64,000 nucleotides of DNA from Streptomyces sp. NBC_01304 (GTDB taxonomy: Bacteria; Actinomycetota; Actinomycetes; Streptomycetales; Streptomycetaceae), in the NCBI RefSeq assembly GCF_035975855.1, contig NZ_CP109055.1:9982001-10046000 (forward strand). Direction: 5' to 3'. Both the position numbers and the translations under genes were made by a program. How positions within the stretch are numbered: position 1 is the first letter of the stretch; the number at the start of each line of letters is the position of its first letter. A model generated the notes under the pieces. The model ran no database searches. It was not told where the DNA came from and worked only from the letters and a program-made list of their open reading frames with translations. Below, piece by piece: positions 17,084 to 24,758 of the stretch.

Positions 17084-17866
17084 TCAGCTGTCCGCCGTCT
17101 TGATTGGCGTCTTTGCCTTGACCGGGTCCCCGTCGCTGTAACCGCCTGCCCCGGACTTCGGGGTGACGGTGACGGTGTACTCGGTCTTGGCGGTAAGGCC
17201 GGTGAACTCGCCCTTGGGATGTTCGGTTGTGCCGGTCCACTTGTAGGTGCCGACCGGTGTAGTGGGCTCTGTCTTGGTGCCGCAGATGACCGTGTACCCG
17301 GCCGCGTCCGCCTTGGCGTGCTCGACCTTGGGCCACTTCACCGAAAGCTTTGTGGCTTCCGGCTCCGCGTCCTTCACGATCTGCGCCGCATCCGGGCCAG
17401 TCAGCTTGGTCAGCTTCGCGGTCTTGACCGCCACCGACCCCTCATCGGAGTCCGAGTGCTGCTTGAGGTCCCCGAGGGCGGTGACCTTCACCGTGTACGA
17501 GGTATCCGCCTTCGCCCCGGTGACGCTGACCGACGGCTTGCCCGGAGTGGTGACGTCGACCTTGGAGACAACCCGGCCGTCGTCCGGAGCAACGGTGACC
17601 GTGTACCCGGCATCGCCCTTCATCGCATCCGCATCCGGGACGGCAGGCCATTCGGCGGCGAAGGCGGCCGTCGTCGGCGTGCCCTTCGCCACCGGCACCG
17701 GAGTGGTCAGCTTCGGCAGGCTCTTGGTGTCGGCCGTGGTCTTCACCTCGGCGGAGTCGGCCCGGTTCTTGCTGTGGGCCTTCAGCTTGATGGTGTAGTT
17801 GGTGCCCGGCTTCAAATCCGGGATCGCCGTCTTGGTGGTGGGCGCGTCGACGATGACGGTGGGCAT
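17084..17866 (-). CDS. Virion protein of three fibronectin type III domains
   Basis: 260 residues, essentially all FN3-like. Three modules carry the typical closing pattern: LKPGTNYTIKLKAHS, KADTSYTVKVTALG and LTAKTEYTVTVTPKS. Each is preceded by a YTVTV or YTVI strand and a Trp (FAAEWPAV, LSVKWPKV). FN3 or Ig-like domains on phage virions usually decorate capsid or tail and give weak adhesion to cell surfaces. It starts at the overlapping stop of the major tail gene, whose own C-terminus is a related domain, so it may have arisen by duplication from it. Confidence 0.8.
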   Translation of the reverse strand: MPTVIVDAPTTKTAIPDLKPGTNYTIKLKAHSKNRADSAEVKTTADTKSLPKLTTPVPVAKGTPTTAAFAAEWPAVPDADAMKGDAGYTVTVAPDDGRVVSKVDVTTPGKPSVSVTGAKADTSYTVKVTALGDLKQHSDSDEGSVAVKTAKLTKLTGPDAAQIVKDAEPEATKLSVKWPKVEHAKADAAGYTVICGTKTEPTTPVGTYKWTGTTEHPKGEFTGLTAKTEYTVTVTPKSGAGGYSDGDPVKAKTPIKTADS

Positions 17867-18702
17867 CAGTGAGTCTCCTCTGCGGTGACCTCATACGTTT
17901 CGGCGGAGGTGACGGGATTCCACTCGACCGACAGGCTCGTTGCTTCGCTGCCGGTGGTGGGGGTGGCCTTCAGGCCGGTCGGCGGATCCAGGGGATGGGT
18001 GTCCTTGTGCAGGGGCTGCGCCCCGCACTTGGGTTCCGGAGGCTCGACGTTCGTCTCGAACATGATCATGGGCTGTGTCGGTGAGACGGGGGCGAGGAGC
18101 GGGCCCGGCTTGTCATCCGCGCCCAGCAGCACGTTGTACGGTCCAACGCCCCAACCTGCATCTACCTTTGACTTCCCGGTGAGCGTGAAGCTGACGGCCT
18201 CGTTACCGATCTCAATGTCACTGGGGGTACCGCCGGTCACCCAAGGAAGCAGCAGGTAACCGTACTTGCCGCCGACATTGCCCTCACCATCGACACACTT
18301 CGCCGACGACTTCATGCCCGTCCACACCTCGATGGCCGCGCCACGGTCGCAGGACACGTTCTGGTCGACGCGGAAGCCGATGATGTTGCCCTTGCCGTCC
18401 CGTTCCAGGACCCAGGTCGGGTTCATCATCTGCACCAGCGTGGGATCGATGTTGCAGAACGCGATCTCCACGTTGATCCACTTGATTTGCGGGCACGCCG
18501 GGTCCGCGACGCAGGTCTCACCGGCGAAGTTCTTGACGAGGATGTCTTCGCCCTCGTCGATCTCGAAGCTGTACTTGACGGTGATGACGCCCTTGGTGAC
18601 CACGGTGGTGAGGTCGCCGTAGTCGACGTTGCCGCACTTGGTCAGCCGGGTGGCGCGCAGACGCCGGCCCCGGACGGGGGCAAAGCATGAAACCTCAGCC
18701 AT
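17866..18702 (-). CDS. Major tail protein with C-terminal FN3/Ig-like domain
   Basis: The ATG at 18702 (MAEVSCFAPVRGRRLRATRL) gives 278 residues. Residues 1-200 have the tube-protein pattern: a beta-barrel with KGVITVKYSFEIDEGEDILVKN, NIDPTLVQMMNPTWVL and EVWTGMKSSAKC. The last 60 residues (PPTGLKATPTTG to YEVTAEETH) form an FN3-like add-on, common on siphovirus tail tubes where it projects outward. The start overlaps the preceding gene by 8 nt. Confidence 0.8.
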   Translation of the reverse strand: MAEVSCFAPVRGRRLRATRLTKCGNVDYGDLTTVVTKGVITVKYSFEIDEGEDILVKNFAGETCVADPACPQIKWINVEIAFCNIDPTLVQMMNPTWVLERDGKGNIIGFRVDQNVSCDRGAAIEVWTGMKSSAKCVDGEGNVGGKYGYLLLPWVTGGTPSDIEIGNEAVSFTLTGKSKVDAGWGVGPYNVLLGADDKPGPLLAPVSPTQPMIMFETNVEPPEPKCGAQPLHKDTHPLDPPTGLKATPTTGSEATSLSVEWNPVTSAETYEVTAEETH

Positions 18703-19678
18703 CGCCGGGGCCTTCCTTCTTGGTGGGGGTGATCGTGACCGTGTAGTAGTCCGCGCCGGGTACTGGATCCCAGCTGGCATCCAGCTGGTGCTGTTCGTTT
18801 CCGGGATGCGGCACGACCTTCAAGCCGGTCGGCGCGGGGCCGGGGACGATCGGGTACGGGTTGGTGAGGGTGACCTTGAAGTGCGGGCAGTCGAACGCCA
18901 CCTGGAAGGCCCGCTCATGGATGGCCATCGCCAGGTTGGTGCGGAAATCGATGCCGCCCGGCGGCTCGAGAGGCACGATGGGGCCGCGGCGTACGGTGAC
19001 CGGTCCGGTCGCGTACAGGGCGAGGTCGTGGCCTTGGCTTGGGGCGGTGTAGCCGCCGCCGAACGCCCAGACGCTTCCGGCGGGGGTGGTGAGCCGGTTG
19101 CCTTCGCGGACGGTCAGCATGTTTTCCGCGAGGATCGGAATGAGGATGCGCGGGGCGTGGATGACCAGCTGCCCCGACGACGCGGCAGCGCCCGCGTACT
19201 CCAGCAGTCCGAGGGCGGCGGCGAGCTGTTCACCGAGCGGCTTGTCCTTGCCGATCGTCGCCCACGACGTGATGTCCTCGGCGCCCTCACCGAGATGCGG
19301 ATAAGCGCCCGCATCCCCGGTCCACAACGCCCGTTCCACCAGCGTCTGTTCGGACGCAGCGAGACGGGCCGCCGCACGCGGGCCGGCATCGGTGAACCCG
19401 ACCCGGTCACATTCGATTCCGGCGTAGGCGATGAAGGGGCGGCCGAAGTTGTGGTCGATGCCGGGGGTGAGTTTGCGGTCCGGGACCGGCACTGTGGGGT
19501 CGATGCACGGCGCGGGCCACAGACCTCCGGTGGCACACGTGTCGGTAGACCACCAGTAGTCGCGGTTCAGCTTCAGCTTGGCGTCGTCGATGACGGTAGC
19601 GGCGGAGTAGAGGCCGAAGCGGCGGGGCGGGGCCGGGGCAAGACTGATTTCGTCGAGTCCGGCCGGTGGTGTTGTCAC
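18695..19678 (-). CDS. Head-associated structural protein with C-terminal FN3 tail
   Basis: 327 residues encoded immediately after the major capsid gene. Residues 1-280 show a mixed fold (LVERALWTGDAGAYPHLG, LGEQLAAALGLLEYAGAA, GQLVIHAPRILIPILAEN) vaguely like an HK97-type or linocin-like shell protein. The C-terminal 50 residues (PAPTGLKVVPHPG to YYTVTITPTKK) are FN3-like. It may be a second capsid, cement or portal-vertex protein. Position favours a head function, but no family was firmly recognised. Confidence 0.55.
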   Translation of the reverse strand: MTTPPAGLDEISLAPAPPRRFGLYSAATVIDDAKLKLNRDYWWSTDTCATGGLWPAPCIDPTVPVPDRKLTPGIDHNFGRPFIAYAGIECDRVGFTDAGPRAAARLAASEQTLVERALWTGDAGAYPHLGEGAEDITSWATIGKDKPLGEQLAAALGLLEYAGAAASSGQLVIHAPRILIPILAENMLTVREGNRLTTPAGSVWAFGGGYTAPSQGHDLALYATGPVTVRRGPIVPLEPPGGIDFRTNLAMAIHERAFQVAFDCPHFKVTLTNPYPIVPGPAPTGLKVVPHPGNEQHQLDASWDPVPGADYYTVTITPTKKEGPGDG

Positions 19679-19706
19679 AGCGTGTTCACCCCCTCCTTCT
19701 CGGGGA

Positions 19707-19762
19707 GGGGCCCCGCCTCGCCACCACGGGGGGAGGTGGCATGCACGATGAGGCGGGGCCCC
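19707..19762 (-). terminator. Terminator or attenuator after the major capsid gene
   Basis: A perfect 13-bp inverted repeat (GGGGCCCCGCCTC / GAGGCGGGGCCCC) encloses a smaller GCCACC/GGTGGC hairpin in the 100-nt gap between the capsid gene and the next head gene. Such a structure can end most transcripts after the highly expressed capsid gene. Confidence 0.7.
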
Positions 19763-19778
19763 GGCCTAGAGGTGGGGG

Positions 19779-21749
19779 TCAGGCTGCGGGGCAGATCAGG
19801 GCGGCGTTGTCGGGTCCGCCCGTCATGCCGTTCGGGCAGAGATCGATCTGCAGCATCCGCGCGTCACCGCAGCGCGTCTGCAAGCAGTACGCCTCTTCCG
19901 TGAACAGGGAGATCATCTTGTTCTGCCCGAGAAGGGTGGAGTCGTAGATCCCACCGTCGAGATTCAGGATGTCCTGGCGGGCCTGGATGAAGTACCCGGC
20001 CGTGTACAACATGATCTTCGCGGTGGAGGGCCAGGTGGTGGCCTTCGGGTCGATGTTCTGCCAGTCGTACACGTACTGCGGGCGGATACCGCGCGAGGTG
20101 AACCAGGCGTTGATCCGGGAATCCGGTACGTCGATCAGGTCAACGCCGGTCCGCTTGGCCAGGTCGGAGCGGATGATGCCGGGCAGCCAGTACGGCATGA
20201 CCGCTTCCAGCGTCGAGCCGCGGGACAGGCGGTGCTTGTACCGCATGTCCTCAACCATGACCTCGATCGCACCCAGCAGTCCGGCCGTCGCGCCCGGCCC
20301 GTAGGCAGCCTGCCCGGCGGAGAACGGGATCGGCTCTGCGGCAGGCTTGGCGGCGTCTTCGAGGTGGCCGGTCTTGGGGTCGATCTGCCGGCCGGTCTGC
20401 CCCTTGAGCAGGGCCTGCTGGCGGTCGACGGCGGCAGCGAACTTATAGATCTCCGATGCGGGGATCTTCGCTTCCATCCGGGCCAGAGTGTCCGCGTTGA
20501 TCAGGTGCTGGTGAGCGACCAACAGGCGGGCGATCCACTCACGGATCAGCTCGGGCCACGTGTGATTAAGCATGATATCGGTCTTAATACACAGACCTCG
20601 GGGCGTAAGCCTGCACTCTGCCCATTCCGGACAGGGGATTTCGAGGCAAGGCTTCGGATTATCAGCCCGCGCCTGGTCCTTCTCCTGCTTCGTCTTCTTC
20701 GGGTCGAAGAGCGTCTTGCCGGGCTCCGGGCGGTCCTTGAGGAGTCCACCCGGGTTCGGGCCCTTCGACGGGTCCGACATGGGAAGGTCGCCCCAGTCCC
20801 AGATACCGCCGCCCAGCTGCGTGTACACGTCCGTGAAGGACGGGGTGATCGGCCAGCGCAGCCCGCCCCGGCGCACAGTGATCGCCGGAACGTCCACGAT
20901 GCCATCCAGCGACGCGAGGTCGGGGCACAGGGTATAGATCGTCTCGCTCGGAGAACACCAGATGTCGGTGGCCGGTGCGCCCCCCACACCGGTGGCGGCG
21001 ATCAGCGAACCGTTCGTGAGACGCCGCTCGTTGGTGGCGTGCTCGATCGTCTTCCACGTCTCCGCATCCGACGATCCGTCCGTCACCAGCGACGGATCCC
21101 GGTCCAACGTGAACTGCGCGATATGGACGCCCGAACTGCCCGACGGGATACGGCCCAGAGCAGTCATCCGGTTCTGCGCCGCCTCGGCAACCGCCGTCAG
21201 GTCGGTGAGGCGCTGGCCTGCCGGGGTGTTGGGAATGTCAGCGGCGGCGATCATCGACCAGCCGGTTTCCACAACGGTGCCGGTCTTCACGTCGTCGTTG
21301 CGCATCCGCCCGAACGGAACCGCCGCCTTCGACGCGGCCGCGACCGGCACCCGCTCATCGGCAACCGGCGTGGTCTCGGCAGGCGCAGCGTCAGCAGCCG
21401 GAGCGTCTTCGGTGACCGGATCCGGCGCCGGGGGAGTGGTGGGTGCGTTCGGGGCCGGGGTAGAGGCCTGCTCGACTTCTTCGGCCAGACTCCGGATCCG
21501 GTCCGCGCGGGCGGCAGCCTCTACACGCCGGTTGGTGACGGACTTGATGATGTTGGCAAGCTGCTCAAGCTCCACCAGCTCGGCATCCGTACGGTCGCCG
21601 TCAGCCTCATGCAGCGCCTTGAACGCTTCCGTCGCCGACTTCTGAACGGCTTCGAGGTCATCGGCTGCGGACAGCTGGTCGTGGAGGGCCTGTGCGGCGT
21701 CGTCGGCTTCGGCGAGCTTTCCGAGCAGATCCCGGATATTCACGGTCAT
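19779..21749 (-). CDS. Major capsid protein with N-terminal coiled-coil extension
   Basis: The ATG at 21749 (MTVNIRDLLGKLAEADDAAQ) gives 656 residues, roughly twice a minimal HK97 subunit. Residues 1-90 are helical and acidic like an HK97 delta or scaffold domain. Residues 95-145 are a Pro/Ala-rich linker, where a maturation protease could cut. The shell domain follows, with TLEAVMPYWLPGIIRSDL and YVYDWQNIDPKAT near the C-terminus. About 70 residues (about 335-405: PSKGPNPGGLLKDRPEPG, then KPCLEIPCPEWAEC) look like an insertion with two cysteine pairs. Terminators flank the gene on both sides, so it is probably transcribed on its own at high level. Confidence 0.85.
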   Translation of the reverse strand: MTVNIRDLLGKLAEADDAAQALHDQLSAADDLEAVQKSATEAFKALHEADGDRTDAELVELEQLANIIKSVTNRRVEAAARADRIRSLAEEVEQASTPAPNAPTTPPAPDPVTEDAPAADAAPAETTPVADERVPVAAASKAAVPFGRMRNDDVKTGTVVETGWSMIAAADIPNTPAGQRLTDLTAVAEAAQNRMTALGRIPSGSSGVHIAQFTLDRDPSLVTDGSSDAETWKTIEHATNERRLTNGSLIAATGVGGAPATDIWCSPSETIYTLCPDLASLDGIVDVPAITVRRGGLRWPITPSFTDVYTQLGGGIWDWGDLPMSDPSKGPNPGGLLKDRPEPGKTLFDPKKTKQEKDQARADNPKPCLEIPCPEWAECRLTPRGLCIKTDIMLNHTWPELIREWIARLLVAHQHLINADTLARMEAKIPASEIYKFAAAVDRQQALLKGQTGRQIDPKTGHLEDAAKPAAEPIPFSAGQAAYGPGATAGLLGAIEVMVEDMRYKHRLSRGSTLEAVMPYWLPGIIRSDLAKRTGVDLIDVPDSRINAWFTSRGIRPQYVYDWQNIDPKATTWPSTAKIMLYTAGYFIQARQDILNLDGGIYDSTLLGQNKMISLFTEEAYCLQTRCGDARMLQIDLCPNGMTGGPDNAALICPAA

Positions 21750-21806
21750 GCGGGTCGTCTCCTGCAACGTCGACCACACCCGCATGTCGGGGTGTGGTGG
21801 GGGGTT

Positions 21807-21889
21807 GCAAGAGCGCCGCTCACGTAGTCGGGTCCCGCGCTACACGTTCAGTTATGGGGCAAGAAGCCCGCTCACATGTCGGGTCCCGC
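21807..21889. repeat. Two imperfect ~31-bp direct repeats upstream of the capsid gene
   Basis: Copies at 21807-21838 and 21859-21889 share GCAAGA, CGCTCAC and GTCGGGTCCCGC, with start-to-start spacing of 52 nt. A weaker half-copy (CGCATGTCGGGG) lies at 21781. They fill the region between an intrinsic terminator and the capsid start, so they are candidates for activator or repressor sites in a capsid promoter. Confidence 0.6.
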
Positions 21890-21910
21890 CAGATGATGTT
21901 GATGGTAGCC

Positions 21911-21947
21911 CAGCCCCCTTGAACACTGCCGGTGTTCAAGGGGGCTG
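21911..21947 (-). terminator. Intrinsic terminator between the biosynthetic cassette and the capsid gene
   Basis: Perfect 16-bp stem (CAGCCCCCTTGAACAC / GTGTTCAAGGGGGCTG) with a 5-nt loop, lying 14 nt after the stop of the small membrane protein gene. It should stop transcription arriving from the polyketide cassette before the capsid gene. Confidence 0.8.
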
Positions 21948-21960
21948 TCTCTGCCGGGTC

Positions 21961-22116
21961 TTACGCGTCGACGTCACCAGACGTCGGCGCGACGCGCTCT
22001 GCCGGCTTCCTGGCGGGCAGATGCCGGAGCCCGGCCTTGAATCCGGCCTGGATCAGATCCCACAGGATGAGTCCGACCACGACTGCGATGGCGGTGTCCC
22101 AGTTGATGCTGTCCAC
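21961..22116 (-). CDS. Small single-pass membrane protein (51 aa)
   Basis: A GTG start at 22116 has an AAGGAGA ribosome site 7 nt upstream. The product is one hydrophobic helix (WDTAIAVVVGLILWDLIQAG) followed by a basic tail (KAGLRHLPARKPAER), giving a predicted N-out, C-in membrane protein. It is the last gene before the 16-bp terminator and follows the SnoaL-like gene by about 105 nt. A holin-like, membrane-anchor or phage accessory role is possible; nothing specific was recognised. Confidence 0.6.
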   Translation of the reverse strand: MDSINWDTAIAVVVGLILWDLIQAGFKAGLRHLPARKPAERVAPTSGDVDA

Positions 22117-22221
22117 GATGGTTCTCCTTGTCTTGGTGTGGTCGCCGCGGTGAAGAGCGCGGCGGTGAGTTCGGCCAGGTTCAGGGCGCACTCTGTTCCG
22201 TTAAGGAACCGGGCGGTGCGT

Positions 22222-22569
22222 TCAGGTGATGAGCGGGGTGCCGGTGTAGGCGTTTTCCCAGTGCTCAACAATCAGCCCGTCCCTGAAGCGCCACAGGCCG
22301 CATACCGGCACGTTGATGCGGTCGGGAAGGTCGGCGGTGAGGGTGCCGGTCATCGTGCCGAAGTGCTTGCCTGCGGTGAGGTGGTCGACGGTGATGCGCA
22401 TGGTGTTCTTCGACAGGCGCATCAGCGCCTTCTCGTGCGTCACGACGGCCTTGATGCCGGTCAACGTGTGGCCGTCGACCCGGTGCAGCACAACATCGGG
22501 GTCGAGGAACGGTTCGATGCCGGTCAGGTCGGCGTAGACGGCGGCGAGGGTCAGCGCGTTGGGGTGCAT
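22222..22569 (-). CDS. SnoaL/NTF2-like protein in the polyketide cassette
   Basis: The ATG at 22569 lies 1 nt after the reductase stop and gives 115 residues. The fold signature is clear: an N-terminal helix ending in FLDPDVVLHRVDG, a middle helix (GIKAVVTHEKALM), and the final strands CGLWRFRDGLIVEHWENAY, the C-terminal pattern of SnoaL/NTF2-like proteins. Family members include polyketide cyclases, hydratases and ligand-binding proteins. Together with the upstream synthase and reductase it would act on an aromatic polyketide. Cyclase versus binding role cannot be told from sequence alone. Confidence 0.8.
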   Translation of the reverse strand: MHPNALTLAAVYADLTGIEPFLDPDVVLHRVDGHTLTGIKAVVTHEKALMRLSKNTMRITVDHLTAGKHFGTMTGTLTADLPDRINVPVCGLWRFRDGLIVEHWENAYTGTPLIT

Positions 22570-22570
22570 G

Positions 22571-23491
22571 TCAGGCCTCCGTAGCGGTGGTGGGGCGCCA
22601 CGGGGCGAACTTCGCGCAATGGGCCTCAACGCGCTGCCAGTCCGCCTCCGACAGGTCGACGGCGAAAGCGCGCATGTTGTCGTCGAGATGCGCGATCGAC
22701 GTAGTCCCGGGGATCAGCAGCGTGTTCGGTGCCACCCGCAGCAGCCAGGCCAGGGCGAGGGGTGCGGCGTTCACCCCGAAGTACGGGGCGATCTCTTCGA
22801 GATGGCCGATGAGTTCGCCGTGCCCGAGGGGGAACCACGGGATGAACACGATCCCGTTGTCGACCGCGTAGTTGAGGGTGGGGCGGGCGTTCTGGTCGGC
22901 GAGGTTGAACAGGCACTCCACTGCCACGATGTCCGCGTGATGCGCCGCCACATCCAGCTGATCGGGCGGCACGTCAGGCTGACCGGACAAGCCGATGTGG
23001 CGGATCTTCCCTGCCCGCTGCAACTCGACCAGGACACCGAACTGCTCCTCCAGCGGAACGAGCGGGTCGATGCGGTGCAGCTGGTACAGGTCGATCGTCT
23101 CGACGCCCAGGCGCAGCAGACTGACCTCGACTTGTTGGCGGAGGTATTCGGGGCGTCCGAGGGCCTGAATGTAGGGGGCCCGGTCATCGGAGTGGACCCA
23201 GTCGTCTGGGCCGGTGCGGAGCATGCCGCCCTTCGTGGCGATCACCAGCTGCTCGGGGTACGGGTGCAGGGCCTTGCGGATGAGTTCTTCGTTGTAGCCG
23301 GGCCCGTAGGAGTCGGCGGTATCAATGAACGTCACCCCCGCCTCATGCACCGCATACCTGAGGAGACGGATAGCCGCTTCGTGGTCGGCGGGCGGCCCCC
23401 ACATGCCGGGGCCGGTCAAGTGCATGGCGCCGTAGCCGATACGGCCAACGGTGTTGTCGCCGAGACGCAGCGTGGGAGGAGAAGTGTTCAT
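22571..23491 (-). CDS. Aldo/keto reductase of the polyketide cassette
   Basis: 306 residues with the complete AKR catalytic tetrad: Asp57 and Tyr62 in FIDTADSYG, Lys87 in ATKGG, His139 in LYQLHR. The C-terminal NADP-binding stretch LLIPGTTSIAHLDDNM is also present. These enzymes are cytosolic NADPH-dependent carbonyl reductases on a TIM barrel. The start overlaps the synthase stop by 4 nt (ATGA), so it is translationally coupled to it. It probably reduces the polyketide product or an oxidised derivative such as flaviolin; that substrate is inferred. It is normal length and looks intact. Confidence 0.9.
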   Translation of the reverse strand: MNTSPPTLRLGDNTVGRIGYGAMHLTGPGMWGPPADHEAAIRLLRYAVHEAGVTFIDTADSYGPGYNEELIRKALHPYPEQLVIATKGGMLRTGPDDWVHSDDRAPYIQALGRPEYLRQQVEVSLLRLGVETIDLYQLHRIDPLVPLEEQFGVLVELQRAGKIRHIGLSGQPDVPPDQLDVAAHHADIVAVECLFNLADQNARPTLNYAVDNGIVFIPWFPLGHGELIGHLEEIAPYFGVNAAPLALAWLLRVAPNTLLIPGTTSIAHLDDNMRAFAVDLSEADWQRVEAHCAKFAPWRPTTATEA

Positions 23492-24543
23492 GCGTCCTGC
23501 CAGAGGGAGAGGGAAGCTTCGGCGGTGATGCCGGGACCGAACCCGGCCAACAGGCCCCGCGCACCATCGGCCGGGGGATCGTCGAAGAGGCGGGCAGCGG
23601 TCGCCAGCACCACGCAGGAGGCGATGTTCCCGCAGCTCTCCAACGTGGCACGGGAGTTCGCGAACGCCTCAGGATCCACGTTCAGGTGGAAACACAAGTC
23701 GTCGAGGATGCGCGGGCCGCCGGCATGGATGACGTAGTAGTCGAGCTTCGTCGCATCCCACTGCTCGGCCTGGGCCAACGTGTGGAGCATGGGGGCGAGC
23801 ATCGACATGGTGCCGGGCACCCGCTTGTCGAGCTGGAAGTGCCAGCCGGTGTCCTTGACCTTGTAGCTGATCCAGTCTTCGGTGTCGGGAACGAGGTGGG
23901 CGGCGCCGCGTACGAGGCGCATGCCGCGCCCGTTGCCGTCACCGCGGACCACGCAGGCGGCCATGGCGTCGCCGAACAGTCCGTCCGAGAGCAGCGACCC
24001 GACGTCGATGTCTGATGGCTGGTAGACGAGGGAGCAGAATTCGACGGCGACGACCAGGACGTGAGAGCCGGGGTGCGCGTTCGCGTAGTCGTGGGCGCGG
24101 TTGATCGCGGCCCCACCAGCCGCGCACCCGAGTTGAGCGATCGGGATTTGCGTGGTGTCGGGCCGGAAGCCCAGATTGTTGATCATCCAGGCGGTGAGTG
24201 GCGGCATCGTGAACCCGGTACACGACACGAACACGATCGCCGACACCTCATCGGCGCCCACCCCCGCGCTGGCGAGAGCATCAGTCACCAGCTGGGGCAG
24301 CTGCGTCTTCGCCGTCTCGGTAAAGACCCGCGTACGTTCCTCCACCCCGTCATGGCGCAGCGTCTGATAGAGCGGCCTGATCAGATGCCGCTTCCGCACA
24401 CCCGTATTGCCGATCAGCCGCGCCGCCAACGCATGCTGCGGATGATCGGCGTGCATGACGTCGGCGAGGGCGAGGGTCTGTTCCCGGCTGATCGTGTGCG
24501 GCGGCAGCCACACGGCCGGACGGCACAGGACGGCGCCTGTCAT
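23488..24543 (-). CDS. Type III polyketide synthase, RppA-like (tetrahydroxynaphthalene synthase)
   Basis: The ATG at 24543 (MTGAVLCRPAVWLPPHTISR) overlaps the stop of the phage gene upstream (TGATG) and gives 351 residues, normal for the family. The chalcone-synthase-fold triad is intact: Cys140 in QLGCAAGGAAINRAHDY, His273 in YVIHAGGPRILDDL, Asn306 in ESCGNIAS. The Gly-rich C-terminal loop GFGPGITAE is also present. Cys108 (SCTGFTMPPLTAW) matches the cysteine linked to malonyl starter use in bacterial RppA. RppA joins five malonyl-CoA into 1,3,6,8-tetrahydroxynaphthalene, which oxidises to flaviolin and pigments. The exact chain length is inferred. It is embedded between phage head genes, which is highly unusual. 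Confidence 0.93.
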   Translation of the reverse strand: MTGAVLCRPAVWLPPHTISREQTLALADVMHADHPQHALAARLIGNTGVRKRHLIRPLYQTLRHDGVEERTRVFTETAKTQLPQLVTDALASAGVGADEVSAIVFVSCTGFTMPPLTAWMINNLGFRPDTTQIPIAQLGCAAGGAAINRAHDYANAHPGSHVLVVAVEFCSLVYQPSDIDVGSLLSDGLFGDAMAACVVRGDGNGRGMRLVRGAAHLVPDTEDWISYKVKDTGWHFQLDKRVPGTMSMLAPMLHTLAQAEQWDATKLDYYVIHAGGPRILDDLCFHLNVDPEAFANSRATLESCGNIASCVVLATAARLFDDPPADGARGLLAGFGPGITAEASLSLWQDA

Positions 24544-24758
24544 CAGCTGTTGTTCCCGGGGTCGAAGGGTTCCCACGATCCGGTGCCGGCCATCGCGATA
24601 GCGGCGTCGGCTTGCTGCCAGGTGTCGAAGACGGACTTGGAGCCGTCGTGGAACGTCACCCGGTATTTGACGGGGCGTCCGTCGTGGGTGACGGTCTCGG
24701 TCTCTCCGCCCTGGGTGACGCGGGTGGTGTACCGGGGTGAGGATCCGCAGCAGCCCAT
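24543..24758 (-). CDS. Small CGS-type phage protein (71 aa)
   Basis: 71 residues beginning MGCCGSSPRYTTRV and containing a short beta domain (VKYRVTFHDGSKSVFDTWQQ, then ADAAIAMAGTG). Similar small proteins with an N-terminal CCGS and an F-x-D/G-K-x-F hairpin are frequent beside head genes in actinophages. It overlaps the protease stop at one end and the polyketide synthase start at the other (TGATG both times). It is therefore the phage gene to which the biosynthetic cassette is coupled. Confidence 0.65.
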   Translation of the reverse strand: MGCCGSSPRYTTRVTQGGETETVTHDGRPVKYRVTFHDGSKSVFDTWQQADAAIAMAGTGSWEPFDPGNNS

